Below are positions 1 through 9,956 of a stretch of 64,000 nt of DNA, piece after piece. The first letter of the stretch is position 1; each line of letters begins with the position of its first letter. A program made the position numbers and the translations under genes. Origin of the DNA: an uncultured Alphaproteobacteria bacterium (lineage in GTDB: Bacteria; Pseudomonadota; Alphaproteobacteria; Caulobacterales; Caulobacteraceae); assembly GCA_903860975.1 (NCBI GenBank), contig CAIOSI010000024.1, positions 55,698-119,697 on the forward strand. The letters are read 5' to 3'. The notes under the pieces were generated by a model that saw nothing but the letters and a program-made list of their open reading frames with translations, was not told the origin of the DNA and ran no database searches.

Positions 1-270
1 CTTTGGCTTGGCATCGCCTGTCGCAGCCTTATCGCCAATGGAGACCTTGCTGCCGGATTTAACACCTGCGCCTGGGCCCGTCGAAGAGACTGCCGGATCT
101 GCGCTGGTTGCAACCTCGCTACCAAAGAGCGTCGCCAGCATGGATTCAAAGCCCGCCGTCGCGCCACTTGCCTGGGTGCCCTGAATGCCTTGTCCACCGA
201 CCGTCGCACCCATTGGGGCGACGGAGCCGGGGGTTTGCGAAGCAGCGATATTGATCGCGGGAGCGGACAT
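1..270 (-). CDS. fliK: Flagellar hook-length control protein FliK-like, N-terminal part (runs off window)
   Basis: Reverse strand reads MSAPAINIAASQTPGSVAPMGATVGGQGIQ... open to the window edge; low-complexity FliK-like N-terminus, divergent from flgKL, with a sigma-54-type promoter upstream. Confidence 0.55.
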   Translation of the reverse strand, partial: MSAPAINIAASQTPGSVAPMGATVGGQGIQGTQASGATAGFESMLATLFGSEVATSADPAVSSTGPGAGVKSGSKVSIGDKAATGDAKPK

Positions 271-342
271 ACGCTTGGAAGGCCTTAGAATGGAGTGATG
301 GTCTGACGCCTGCTGCGTCGGGGATCATTCGGACGAGCTGAC

Positions 343-357
343 GCAACCTTTGCGCCA
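343..357 (-). promoter_or_regulatory. Putative sigma-54 (-24/-12) promoter for the minus-strand flagellar gene
   Basis: Reverse strand TGGCGCAAAGGTTGC: GG and GC separated by 10 nt. Confidence 0.6.
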
Positions 358-518
358 ACTCATCAATCAATTGATTTAATTGAATAAACATTGGTTATGG
401 GGGAGGGGGCCCTTAGCCTCCAGAAGCGGAAATTGCCGAGTCATTCGGGGCCAGATGGGGCGTTTCCTGCCGCCCACCGACCGGACCGCGATTTGGCTCA
501 GCAGAGCTTTCCTCGAAC

Positions 519-533
519 TGGCACCGGTCTTGC
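519..533 (+). promoter_or_regulatory. Putative sigma-54 (-24/-12) promoter for flgKL
   Basis: TGGCACCGGTCTTGC: near-consensus TGGCAC-N5-TTGC, GG-N10-GC, about 150 nt upstream of flgK. Confidence 0.75.
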
Positions 534-680
534 GCTCAGTTTGGTGAACTCACCGGGCCCAGAGAGGGACCATGTTGAAAACAAACAGAAGTTTCGGGCG
601 CCATGGCGGCGCGTTGAGCCTGACCCCGGCAGAATTCGCCGGGCCATGCGTCAGCCTTTGCCGGGCGGAGGCCAAAGGGC

Positions 681-2789
681 ATGTCTCTTAATATCGCCAT
701 GATGACAGCCACGTCCGGGCTGCAGGCCGCCCAGGCGGCGCTCACGGCGGTGTCCGACAACATCGCCAACGTCAATACGCCAGGATACGTGCGTAAGTCT
801 GTCGTCCAGCAACAGCGGGTCGTCCAAGGCGCCGGGGCCGGCGTAGATGTCACCGGCGTCCAGCGGGTCACCGATCAATATCTGCAAACGGCAAGTATGA
901 ACGCGGGCTCCGACGCCAGCCGCTTCAGCGCCTATGCCGTCCAACTCAATAATGCTCAGGGCCTTTTCGGGGACCCATCGGGTAGCAATTACTTCTTTAA
1001 CCTGCCGAACAACATTTTCGCCGACTTCGCCAGCGCCGCGAACGATCCTTCGTCGACACTCCAGCGTAGCCAGGCGGTGAATTCGGTAAGCAGTTTCCTG
1101 AGTGCAGCCGACCAGATCAACGCTCAGCTGTCGACGCTGACCCGCACCGTCGACAGCAAGTTGAGCGACGATGTCACTCAGGCGAATGGCCTGCTCTCGC
1201 AGATCGATAAGTTGAACTCCGACATCCAACGCGCCCAGATCACCGGAGGCGACGCCACCGGTTCGCAAAACATCCAGGGTCAGCTGGTCAACCAGCTCTC
1301 AACGCTGATGAATGTGCGCGTGAGCGAAAAGGCGCAGGGCGGGATCGAAGTCCGCTCGACCGAAGGAGTCTTATTGGCCGGTAATGGTGCGTCGACGCTG
1401 ACTTACAACTCCACCGGCGCCACGCCAGGCTACATAACGGCCACGACCCCAGGGGGCGTGCCGACACCCCAGACAATTACCATGTCGAGCGGCGAGATGC
1501 GGGGTCTCTTGGACCTGCGCAACACCAAGTTGCCAGGGATCTCTGATCAATTGGGCGAGTTTGTCTCGCGCACGGCTCAGGATCTGAACGCAGCCAGCAA
1601 CGCCTCGAGCGCTTCACCTCCGCCGACGACCCTTTCGGGCCGAAACACAGGCCTAGACCTGCCGACTGCGGTCAGCAACTTCAGCGGTCAATCGACGGTG
1701 GCGATCACCAATGCGTCGGGCGTCGTTCAGCGGACGGTGGCGATCGATTTCACCGGCGGCACAATGAGCGTCAATGCGGGTCCAGCCACCGCGTTCACTA
1801 CGGCCACGTTCCTGAGCCAGCTGAACACCAGCCTCGGTGCCGCGGGCTCGGCAGCGTTTACCAATGGCGCCTTGTCGATTTCCGCCACCGGCGCCAACGG
1901 CGTCGCGATCGACAAAGGCACGGCTCAAAAGGCTGGCCAAGGGTTCTCACAGTTCTTCGGCCTGAACGACCTTGTCACCTCGACAGGCGTCTCGACCTAC
2001 GACACCGGTCTCACGGGCACGGACGCCAATGGCTTTGCGCCCGGATCTCAGATGACGCTGCGGCTCTCGACGCCCGGCGGCAATCCGATCCGTGATGTGA
2101 CGATTACTGTGCCGCCGGCCGGCACTCCGACCATGAGCGATCTGGTCAACACGCTGAACAACAATGTCAACGGGGTCGGCCTCTATGGCGCCTTCACCCT
2201 GGACGCCCAGGGCGGCCTAGCCTTTAGCGGCAACGCACCGCAGAACGCCCAGGTCTCCGTCGTTGCCGACAATACCCAGCGTGGCGTTGGCGGCCCGTCA
2301 ATCAGCCAGCTTTTTGGGATCGGCGTCCAGGCGCGCTCGACGCGGGCCGGTGCCTACCAAGTCAATCCGACCCTCGCCGCCAATCCGACCCTTTTGCCCT
2401 TGGGCACCCTCAACCTCGGCGTTGCAGCCGGTCAGCCCGCGATCACACCAGGTGACGGGTCTGGTGCGCTCACGCTTTCCCAGGCGGGCCAAGCCACCAC
2501 GCTGTTCAAGACCGCCGGCGATCTTGGCAGCGTTAGCATGACCCTGAATGACTATGCCGCCCAGCTCGGCGGCTTGATTGGCCGCGATGCCCAGACCGCC
2601 CAGAGTCAGTCCACCAGCGCCACCGCCGTCCAGACTGCGGCCGATGCACAGCGTCAGTCGGTTGAAGGCGTCAACATTGACGAAGAACTGATCCATCTGA
2701 CGACTTACCAGCAGGCCTATACTGCCAACGCCCGAATGATCCAGGCCACGAAGGACCTCTTTACGGTCCTGGACAGCCTAATCCCCTGA
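681..2789 (+). CDS. flgK: Flagellar hook-associated protein 1 FlgK
   Basis: MSLNIAMMTATSGLQAAQAALTAVSDNIANVNTPGYVRK N-terminal rod motif and C-terminal EELIHLTTYQQAYTANARMIQATKDLFTVLDSL. Confidence 0.95.
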   Translation: MSLNIAMMTATSGLQAAQAALTAVSDNIANVNTPGYVRKSVVQQQRVVQGAGAGVDVTGVQRVTDQYLQTASMNAGSDASRFSAYAVQLNNAQGLFGDPSGSNYFFNLPNNIFADFASAANDPSSTLQRSQAVNSVSSFLSAADQINAQLSTLTRTVDSKLSDDVTQANGLLSQIDKLNSDIQRAQITGGDATGSQNIQGQLVNQLSTLMNVRVSEKAQGGIEVRSTEGVLLAGNGASTLTYNSTGATPGYITATTPGGVPTPQTITMSSGEMRGLLDLRNTKLPGISDQLGEFVSRTAQDLNAASNASSASPPPTTLSGRNTGLDLPTAVSNFSGQSTVAITNASGVVQRTVAIDFTGGTMSVNAGPATAFTTATFLSQLNTSLGAAGSAAFTNGALSISATGANGVAIDKGTAQKAGQGFSQFFGLNDLVTSTGVSTYDTGLTGTDANGFAPGSQMTLRLSTPGGNPIRDVTITVPPAGTPTMSDLVNTLNNNVNGVGLYGAFTLDAQGGLAFSGNAPQNAQVSVVADNTQRGVGGPSISQLFGIGVQARSTRAGAYQVNPTLAANPTLLPLGTLNLGVAAGQPAITPGDGSGALTLSQAGQATTLFKTAGDLGSVSMTLNDYAAQLGGLIGRDAQTAQSQSTSATAVQTAADAQRQSVEGVNIDEELIHLTTYQQAYTANARMIQATKDLFTVLDSLIP

Positions 2790-2831
2790 CCAGACCCTTT
2801 AGCTGGCCAGTCTTTTAAGAGGACCTGATCG

Positions 2832-3767
2832 ATGGTCGATCGTATCTCCACAGCCGGCGGCTATTCGGCGATCCTCGCCAACCTGATGGCCGCCGAAAAC
2901 CGTCAGACAGACGCCGAAAACCGCGTCTCGACCCAGAAAAATGGCGTAGACCTGAAGGCCTATGCCAATCAGGTCGAGACCCTGACCGCCATGCAGGCTG
3001 TCGACGCGCGGATCACCAACTATCAGACCCAGAACGGTCAGATCGCCGCCAAATTGACGATTCAGGATCAAGGTCTCAGTGCGATCGCCGGATCTGCGAC
3101 GGGCGTTCGCCAAGCCATTGCTGATGCCCTAGCCAGCGGCAACGCAGACGCGCTCATGCAGAGCGTGCAGGGTCAGTTCCAGACGGCTGTGAGTGGGCTC
3201 AACACGCAATATGACGGAAAGTATGTCTTCGCCGGCGGCCAGATCAACACGCCGCCGTTTAGCGCAAACCAGCTCAGCACGCTGACCTCAGGCCCTGCGA
3301 TCGCCAGCTTCTTCCAAAATGACAATCTTCAAGTCCAGGCCAAGCTGGACGACAACACCACAGTCGCCACCGGCCAGCTGGCGAGCAATCTCGCCACACC
3401 TATGATGACCGAGTTCCAGGCGCTGCAAGCCTTCGATCAGGGGGCCGGCGGCCCGCTCAGTGGCCCGCTCACCGCAGCTCAGACAGCTTTCCTGACCACG
3501 CAGATGCAGACTTGGGCCGGCATCGCCACGAACTTGACGACGCAAACAGCCCAGAACGGCATGGTTCAGAAGCAAGTGGATGATGTGGCTTCCGGCCTGA
3601 CCACGCAGCATAATTCTCTGGCGAGTATGATGGGCAACATCACAGACGCCGACATGGCAAAGGCCGCGACAGACCTTGCCAGCGCCCAATTGGCTGTTCA
3701 GGCGACGGCAAAGGTCCTGGCGGGGCTTCAGAGTGACTCGCTGCTCACCATCTTGCCCGTGGCCTAG
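2832..3767 (+). CDS. flgL: Flagellar hook-associated protein FlgL (flagellin-like)
   Basis: Follows flgK; flagellin-type N and C termini (MVDRISTAGGYSAILANLMAAENR ... ASAQLAVQATAKVLAGLQSDSLLTILPV). Confidence 0.85.
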   Translation: MVDRISTAGGYSAILANLMAAENRQTDAENRVSTQKNGVDLKAYANQVETLTAMQAVDARITNYQTQNGQIAAKLTIQDQGLSAIAGSATGVRQAIADALASGNADALMQSVQGQFQTAVSGLNTQYDGKYVFAGGQINTPPFSANQLSTLTSGPAIASFFQNDNLQVQAKLDDNTTVATGQLASNLATPMMTEFQALQAFDQGAGGPLSGPLTAAQTAFLTTQMQTWAGIATNLTTQTAQNGMVQKQVDDVASGLTTQHNSLASMMGNITDADMAKAATDLASAQLAVQATAKVLAGLQSDSLLTILPVA

Positions 3768-3931
3768 CGTCTTTGGGTGAAATCTACGGTTCCATAAGAG
3801 GCCGGTGGCGTTGGTGAGCGGCTTTCGCGGGTTCAGTTTGGCTCTAAATGATCCGACACCGGGTTGATCTGCGCTTTCACGAAGGGACCCACCCCTCGCA
3901 AAATAAGGGTCGAGCGGTTAGACATGCGCCT

Positions 3932-5122
3932 ATGGACGCGCCTGTTCTTACTCCGGCTAACCTGAGCGACGGCCTTATTGAAGCCGTGCGTGAGAGCATG
4001 CGCCTGCCCGTCGGCGCGCGGATCGTGGCCGCCATGTCGGGCGGCGTGGACTCCACCGTGACCGCGGCCCTCCTGGCCAAGGCCGGCTACGACGTGGTCG
4101 GCGTGACGCTGCAGCTCTACGACCACGGTGCGGCGATTCAGAAGAAAGGCGCCTGCTGCGCCGGTCAGGACATTCACGACGCGCGCACCGCAGCCGAAGG
4201 GCTCGCCATCCCGCACTACGTCCTCGACTATGAAAGTCGCTTCAAGGCGCAAGTCATCGAAGATTTCGCTGACGCCTACCTGCGTGGCGAGACACCGATC
4301 CCTTGCATTCGCTGCAATCAGACCGTGAAATTTCGCGACCTGTTGGACGTCGCCCGCGATCTGGGCGCTGAAGCCATGGCCACTGGCCACTATGTCCGCC
4401 GCCACGTCGGTGAGGCCGGGCCGGAGCTACACCGCGCCACCGACGCCAACCGCGACCAGTCCTATTTTCTGTTCGCGACCACGGCCGACCAGCTCGACTA
4501 CCTGCGCTTCCCGCTTGGGGGATTTCCTAAACCGGTCGTCCGCGCCGCGGCTGCGCAACTGGGTCTAGCTGTGGCAGACAAGCCGGATAGCCAGGACATT
4601 TGCTTCGTCCCTGAGGGGCGCTACACCACAGTCATCGACCGTCTGCGCCCGCATGGTGCAGAGCCGGGCGATATTGTTCATATCGACGGCCGCGTCCTTG
4701 GCCGCCACGAGGGTGTCACCCGCTACACGATCGGCCAAAGGCGTGGACTCAACGTTGCGGTGGGCGATCCTCTGTTTGTGGTCCGCATCGATGCGGACGC
4801 GCGGCAAGTTCTTGTCGGGCCCCGAGAAGCGCTGCTCACCCGTGCGCTTGTTCTGGGCGAGACGAACTGGATCGGGGATGGCGTCTCAATCCTTGCTGCC
4901 TGCGAGGCGGCGCGTCCGGTCCTTGCTCGTGTCCGCTCTACCCGCGAGCCGGTCGCAGGCCGTATGACGCTCTTCGATGGCCAGCCGGGCGTCACCTTCG
5001 ATCTTCCGGAAGAAGGCGTCGCTCCGGGCCAAGCGTGCGCTCTCTATGCGCCGGAAGCCAAAACGCGAGTGCTGGGAGGCGGATTCATCGCGCGCGCGCT
5101 GAGAGCTAGCCTCCAACCCTGA
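3932..5122 (+). CDS. mnmA: tRNA-specific 2-thiouridylase MnmA
   Basis: [33 protein letters not shown]-loop, [18 protein letters not shown]; likely start MDAPVL at 3932. Confidence 0.95.
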   Translation: MDAPVLTPANLSDGLIEAVRESMRLPVGARIVAAMSGGVDSTVTAALLAKAGYDVVGVTLQLYDHGAAIQKKGACCAGQDIHDARTAAEGLAIPHYVLDYESRFKAQVIEDFADAYLRGETPIPCIRCNQTVKFRDLLDVARDLGAEAMATGHYVRRHVGEAGPELHRATDANRDQSYFLFATTADQLDYLRFPLGGFPKPVVRAAAAQLGLAVADKPDSQDICFVPEGRYTTVIDRLRPHGAEPGDIVHIDGRVLGRHEGVTRYTIGQRRGLNVAVGDPLFVVRIDADARQVLVGPREALLTRALVLGETNWIGDGVSILAACEAARPVLARVRSTREPVAGRMTLFDGQPGVTFDLPEEGVAPGQACALYAPEAKTRVLGGGFIARALRASLQP

Positions 5123-5192
5123 TCTTCGCCCTCGGCTGCGTGATGGGATGGGATGGGATGACGATGTCGGGCGAGCGTCCTATATGCGTGGC

Positions 5193-6383
5193 ATGACCCA
5201 GACCTCTGACCCCGTCGTCATCGCAAGTTACGCCCGCACGCCGATAGGCGGCTTCCAGGGGGTGTTCGCCCCCGTAAAGGCCACCGAGCTCGGCGCCTGC
5301 GCCGTTCGTGCTGCCGTCGAGCGCTCGGGTGCGCCTGCCGATGCCGTCGAGCAGATCATCATGGGCTGCGTCCTGCCCGCCGGGCTTGGTCAGGCGCCTG
5401 CGCGTCAGGCGGCCATCGGCGCAGGGCTTCCGAAGTCGGTACAGGCCACGACGGTCAACAAGATGTGCGGCTCGGGTATGCAAGCCGCGATCCTGGCGCA
5501 CGATGCGCTGGCCGCCGGGACCGCTGACATCATCATCGCAGGTGGCATGGAAAGCATGTCCAACGCGCCGTATCTTCTTACCAAGCATCGCGCCGGAGCT
5601 CGCATCGGCCACGATACGTCCTACGACAGCATGTACCTTGACGGCCTTGAGGATGCCTATGAGCCAGGGCGTCTTATGGGGTCGTTTGCAGAGGAGACCG
5701 CCAAACAGTACCAGTTCACCCGCGAGGCCATGGACGAGTTTGCCATTCGCTCCTTGAGCAATGCCAAGGCGGCCACAGGAAATGGGGCCTTCACCCGCGA
5801 GATCGTGGCCATCGACGTGGTCACTCGCAAGGGCACGGTGCTGATTGCCGATGACGAACAGCCCGCAAAGGCTGATCCCGCTAAGATCGCAACGTTGAAG
5901 CCGGCTTTTTCCAAAGACGGCGCGATCACGGCTGCGAACGCCAGCTCGATCAGCGACGGCGCAGCGGCCCTTGTCATGACCCGCGAGAGCGTTGCACGGA
6001 ACCTTGGGATGACCATTGTCGCCCGTGTCGCAGCCCACGCTGCCCATGCCCACGAGCCTGGCCTGTTCACGACAGCGCCTGTGCCCGCCATCCAAAAGTG
6101 CCTGAAGCGTGCCGGTTGGAGCGTGGCTGATGTCGATCTTTTTGAAGTCAACGAGGCCTTTGCCGTGGTCGCCATGATCGCCGAGCGAGACCTCGGCCTC
6201 GACCGCGACAAACTGAATGTCAACGGCGGCGCATGTGCGCTTGGCCACCCCATCGGAGCGTCCGGTGCCAGGATCCTCGCCACCCTGCTGTCGGCGCTGG
6301 AAGCCCGAGGGGGTAAGCGCGGTGTCGCCAGCCTCTGCATCGGCGGCGGCGAGGCCACGGCGATGGCGGTGGAGTTGGTCTAG
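5193..6383 (+). CDS. Acetyl-CoA C-acetyltransferase (thiolase)
   Basis: VNKMCGSGMQA, NVNGGACALGHPIGASGARI, CIGGGEATAM thiolase motifs. Confidence 0.93.
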   Translation: MTQTSDPVVIASYARTPIGGFQGVFAPVKATELGACAVRAAVERSGAPADAVEQIIMGCVLPAGLGQAPARQAAIGAGLPKSVQATTVNKMCGSGMQAAILAHDALAAGTADIIIAGGMESMSNAPYLLTKHRAGARIGHDTSYDSMYLDGLEDAYEPGRLMGSFAEETAKQYQFTREAMDEFAIRSLSNAKAATGNGAFTREIVAIDVVTRKGTVLIADDEQPAKADPAKIATLKPAFSKDGAITAANASSISDGAAALVMTRESVARNLGMTIVARVAAHAAHAHEPGLFTTAPVPAIQKCLKRAGWSVADVDLFEVNEAFAVVAMIAERDLGLDRDKLNVNGGACALGHPIGASGARILATLLSALEARGGKRGVASLCIGGGEATAMAVELV

Positions 6384-6449
6384 CCCAAAAGATTCTGCGC
6401 GTTCCCGCCGGAACGGTTCCGCACGGAATTTTGGCGCAGGCTCGAAAAC

Positions 6450-7124
6450 CTACCTCCCGTCCTGGGGCTTCATGGACTTGGCCATCTCCATGGCCTGAGC
6501 CCGCATCTTGGCAATGTCATTTGAGGTGACGTGGCCGCCCGCGCCCAAGCCCGCAGGCATTCCACTGCCCGACATGCCACCCATGGCGTTTATCCTCATT
6601 CCACCCGGGAGGTCCATGTCGCCGGCCTTCATATCGGCTGGACAAGGGCCGTTCCAGGTCGCCTCGATGGTGACCTTATGGGTCCCATTGGCCTGAGATA
6701 TTGGCGAGCCACTTGTTACGGAATTCACTTCAACTTTGTAGTGCGAGCCAAAATCTCCCGTCGCTGAGCCGTCAGACGTCACCGTCCCGCTTTCGCCCAT
6801 GTTGCAGACCGAGTGAAAATCCCACCCTCCGCCCAGATGGGGGGTGACCTTCTCCTCGTTACAATTTGACGGGCTGCCATGCTGGCTGGAGCCCCACCAC
6901 TTCATCTTGGCATCGGCCGCGGCATCTAGGCACATCTTGATCGTCTGGTTCATTTGGCCGGTGGCGATGGTCTGGGTCCAAAGCCCCGCCTTGCGCGATG
7001 GGGGCGCGGCTGGCGCTGTTGCCGCAGCCGTCGCGGTCTGACCGGTTGCAGCCGTCTGCGTCGTCTTCGCGCACGCCGTTAGCGCCAGTAGAACGACCGC
7101 CGAAATCCCGATTGCGTGTTTCAT
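6450..7124 (-). CDS. DUF3617-like lipoprotein
   Basis: Lipoprotein signal MKHAIGISAVVLLALTACAK; 'RKAGLWTQTI...CLDAAADAK' architecture typical of DUF3617. Confidence 0.7.
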   Translation of the reverse strand: MKHAIGISAVVLLALTACAKTTQTAATGQTATAAATAPAAPPSRKAGLWTQTIATGQMNQTIKMCLDAAADAKMKWWGSSQHGSPSNCNEEKVTPHLGGGWDFHSVCNMGESGTVTSDGSATGDFGSHYKVEVNSVTSGSPISQANGTHKVTIEATWNGPCPADMKAGDMDLPGGMRINAMGGMSGSGMPAGLGAGGHVTSNDIAKMRAQAMEMAKSMKPQDGR

Positions 7125-7193
7125 CTTGAACCTCCCTGCCGAATGCTCAGTTTGGGACAGGCTAGCTCTGAACCCGCGCCAGGAGAACATGAT

Positions 7194-7460
7194 ATGACAG
7201 CGTTACGTGACACCGGTTCGCGCTACGAGATGGACGAACAGGGGCTGACCTCTTGGGCCGACTACCGCCGCCTCGGCGACCGTCTGTTCATCGACCACGT
7301 CGAGGCTCCCACACCCTTGCGTGGAACCGGCGCCGCAGGTCGCCTCATGGCCGCTCTTAGCGCCGAGGCCAGGGCAAAGTCCCTTCGGATTACCCCGATC
7401 TGCGGTTACGCCGCCGCCTGGCTGAAGCGGAGCAAGGATTTTGGAAGTCTGGTGGGCTAG
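7194..7460 (+). CDS. GNAT-like N-acetyltransferase, YidJ/YjdJ type
   Basis: SRYEMDEQGLTSWADYRRLGDRLFIDHVEAPTPLRGTGAAGRLMAAL...ITPICGYAAAWL. Confidence 0.8.
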   Translation: MTALRDTGSRYEMDEQGLTSWADYRRLGDRLFIDHVEAPTPLRGTGAAGRLMAALSAEARAKSLRITPICGYAAAWLKRSKDFGSLVG

Positions 7461-7639
7461 GGGATGAAATCGAACACTTGATGCCACTTGCCAACGGACC
7501 GGCAGAGCCGTGGATTGCGATCGAGGCATTCCTAGGAGCGGACATTCTCAACCGGTGAGATGGGGGAGGCTTCTCTCGCCATCTGGACGTCGGACAGCTA
7601 GCATCAACTGAAGGATTGCCGGTTAGTGGGCGGCGTCAC

Positions 7640-8290
7640 TTGACCACCACGATAACCGCCTTTGAACGATCCCCGGACGGCGGCTGGGGTTTGGCCCATG
7701 ATATGCGCGTCCGCTGGGCGCTGGAGGAGGTGAGCCAACCCTACGAAATTCTCCTCGTTTCGTTCGCCGATATAAAAGAACCTGCCCATCCGGCGCTCAA
7801 TCCGTTCGGACAGATTCGGATCGATGGGGATCGTGATCTTGCCCTGTTTGGGGCGGAGCGAGCTTGCTCCATATCGCGCAATGCTATCCCGGCCCATTTC
7901 CAGCTGAAGCGAACGTCCGAGCACGCGCGACCCAATGGATGTTCGGTGCGCTTAACACGGTGGAGCCGCCGAGCCTTGAGCTGACGATCGTCAGGCTCTT
8001 AGAGGGCGACATGCCCTGGGCCGTTGGGCGCACGCCTTTCAGTGCGGATCGACACCGTGGCCCGCTAGGCCAGCTAGCCCATCATATCGGCAACGCTGGC
8101 TGGCTCCACGGCGCCTTCAATACGGGCGATGTGATGCTGGTTTCGGTGCTTCTGAGGTTCAGAGCCTGGCGCATGTTGGACGATTATGCGCACCCCTCCA
8201 CTTATTTCCACCGAGGCCAAGCGCGCCCCGCCTACAGGCGTGCTTTCGCCGCTCAATTGGCGGCCTTCAGTCCCTTGCGGGCCGCCTTCA
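7640..8290 (+). pseudogene. Decayed glutathione S-transferase (frameshifted)
   Basis: Frame 1 reads AFERSPDGGWGLAHDMRVRWALEEVSQPYEILLV...ALNPFGQI...DLALF, then the GST fold continues in another frame as LLHIAQCYPG...RARATQWMFGALNTVEPP...; many atypical residues. Confidence 0.75.
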
Positions 8291-8420
8291 CCTCGTTGCC
8301 GCGGTGGATGGCCTCCACCACTTGATCGGCCCCAGCGCGATCAGCATCTTGATCATGATGGGCCCGATCTCCTTCAGGAACTCCAGCCAGCCATGCCGGG
8401 GTTTGGGTTTGTGGATTTGA
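8270..8420 (-). pseudogene. Fragment of a conserved alphaproteobacterial hypothetical protein (KPRHGWLEFLKEI...LIALGADQVVEAIH type)
   Basis: Reverse strand KPKPRHGWLEFLKEIGPIMIKMLIALG, then a one-base shift gives ADQVVEAIHRGNEVKAARKGLKAA. Confidence 0.55.
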
Positions 8421-8545
8421 TGTGGCGGGCAGCTGAATTGGCGCGCGCTTATGCCTACCGGGCTATTGACCACACTCCTTAAGCGAACGTGAACACGCAG
8501 GTTGCAGACTTCGCGGAAGGTTTTCGGAAACGGGAGGCCGTTTGA

Positions 8546-9340
8546 ATGAGCATCCAGGCGTATGACGCCGACATGGTCGAGCCGCCCGGCATCGAGGCTC
8601 TTGCCGCCGCCGGCATCGGCAATCTGTGGCGCTCGCTGGGCGGGATTTGGCCGCTGTGGTCGCTTCTGACGTTCGTTTATGCGATCAGCGTCTCGGTCCT
8701 GCAAAGCCAGGGCGCTCCAGGGGTCGGGGGTGGATTTTCAGGGGGGCTCACGTCCGGGGTCCTGGCGAGCTCTGCCGGCTCGAGCTTGGCGGCTGGCCTC
8801 GTGACCGGGGTCGCCGTGCGCACATTTCTTTATCGCCAAGGCGCGTGGAAGCCAGACCTGGGCCTGATGGCCTACGCTGCCATCATTGCCCTGCTGGGGA
8901 CCGTGCCTGCCGCGCTCGTCACCGTGGCGATAGCTCAGGTCCATGCCGGCGGACAGGTATCGCTGATGGGGGATGCCGGCATGACCGCCGGGGGTCTCGC
9001 CTTCGGTCTGTTGGTGCTTTGGGCGGCATTGCGCCTTACGTTGTGGCCGATCAGTGCTCTGGTGGGCGATTGTGAAATGAGCCCAGGCAAATCCTGGCAG
9101 CTGATGCGAGGCGCGGTCCTGCGCTATGTTTTGGCGGTGATCCTGCTGAGCGCGCCGGTGTTCATCCTGCAACTCGTCGTTGTGATGCTGATGCAGCCCC
9201 AGGGGCAGATGTTAGGCCAGCTCGCAGCGGCGCCGTTCAACAGCTTGATGGCGCTCTTGGCCGCCGCTGTGGGCGCCGAGATCTACCGTCTACGCGTACA
9301 GTTGCACCCCAGCGCGCCCGTCGTCGAGGGCGAGGCCTAG
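8546..9340 (+). CDS. Hypothetical multi-pass membrane protein
   Basis: Long ORF with several hydrophobic helices (WPLWSLLTFVYAISVSVL; AYAAIIALLGTVPAALVTVAI; LRYVLAVILLSAPVFILQLVVVML). Confidence 0.75.
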   Translation: MSIQAYDADMVEPPGIEALAAAGIGNLWRSLGGIWPLWSLLTFVYAISVSVLQSQGAPGVGGGFSGGLTSGVLASSAGSSLAAGLVTGVAVRTFLYRQGAWKPDLGLMAYAAIIALLGTVPAALVTVAIAQVHAGGQVSLMGDAGMTAGGLAFGLLVLWAALRLTLWPISALVGDCEMSPGKSWQLMRGAVLRYVLAVILLSAPVFILQLVVVMLMQPQGQMLGQLAAAPFNSLMALLAAAVGAEIYRLRVQLHPSAPVVEGEA

Positions 9341-9379
9341 GCGCGCCCACATGCATCGCAGCCTGAGCCTGATGGCTTC

Positions 9380-9584
9380 AAGGTGGCCGAAGGCTAGGTG
9401 TTGGGTGGCCGCGCGTTCGTATCGGGTTGCGAAGCGCTGTCAGGACCGGAGCTTGTTGAAGCCGCGCTCGATGGGGGTCTTGAGTTTGTCGACGCTACGG
9501 GTCGCAGGGGATGGCCGTTTTGCCAAAGCGGTCGGGAGGGATGGCGACCTCAGCGTCGATCTGGTCCAAGGGCTGGCGCAGGCT
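9380..9584 (-). mobile_element. IS5-family transposase C-terminal remnant, copy 1
   Basis: Reverse strand LKTPIERGFNKLRS*QRFATRYERAATQHLAFGHLEAI, resembling the IS5 DDE C-terminus; closely matches 12513-12714. Confidence 0.7.
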
Positions 9585-9769
9585 TTTGGCGTCCTGGGTG
9601 CGCCCCGGCGAGGACAGCCATTTGCCTTTCGATCTTCCGGCGAGGTCAGGCCTGTGCGCAGGTCGTGGCACTGACTTGGGCCAACCCGACGCAACTTTCT
9701 AAGCCAACGCCGTGGTCTAAGAATGCTGCGCCCTGCACGAAGTCGCAGTCTTCGTCGGCTGCAATGAAG

Positions 9770-9950
9770 AGAAGAGTATCGAGTATCCAATTCCCAAATA
9801 AATATCTGATTTTTCATCGAAAATAATTCGAAATTTAGGTTCATAAAAATCTTTTGACTGACTAAATTTCGCAAAAACATAATAATAATGTTGGAAAAAA
9901 TACAATAGTTTTAGATCTAAGCCGCGCGACGTAATTTTTAATCGTGGGGT
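9770..9950. other. AT-rich island upstream of TonB-dependent receptor
   Basis: Visibly AT-rich (e.g. caaataaatatctgatttttcatcgaaaataattcgaaattt, aaaaacataataataatg) in an otherwise GC-rich window. Confidence 0.8.
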
Positions 9951-9956
9951 TTAGTT

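Noticed and set aside
5106-6248. 380-aa minus-strand ORF opposite the thiolase
   Set aside because: Antisense shadow of a well-supported thiolase; no recognisable domain
6400-6432. GTTCCCGCCGGAACGGTTCC palindrome as LexA or terminator site
   Set aside because: Does not fit GTTC-N7-GTTC and has no T-tract; lies between convergent genes, so only a weak bidirectional hairpin at best
9351-9826. Plus-strand ORFs of 107 and 142 aa over the IS5 remnant
   Set aside because: The transposase homology is on the minus strand; the plus frames are spurious
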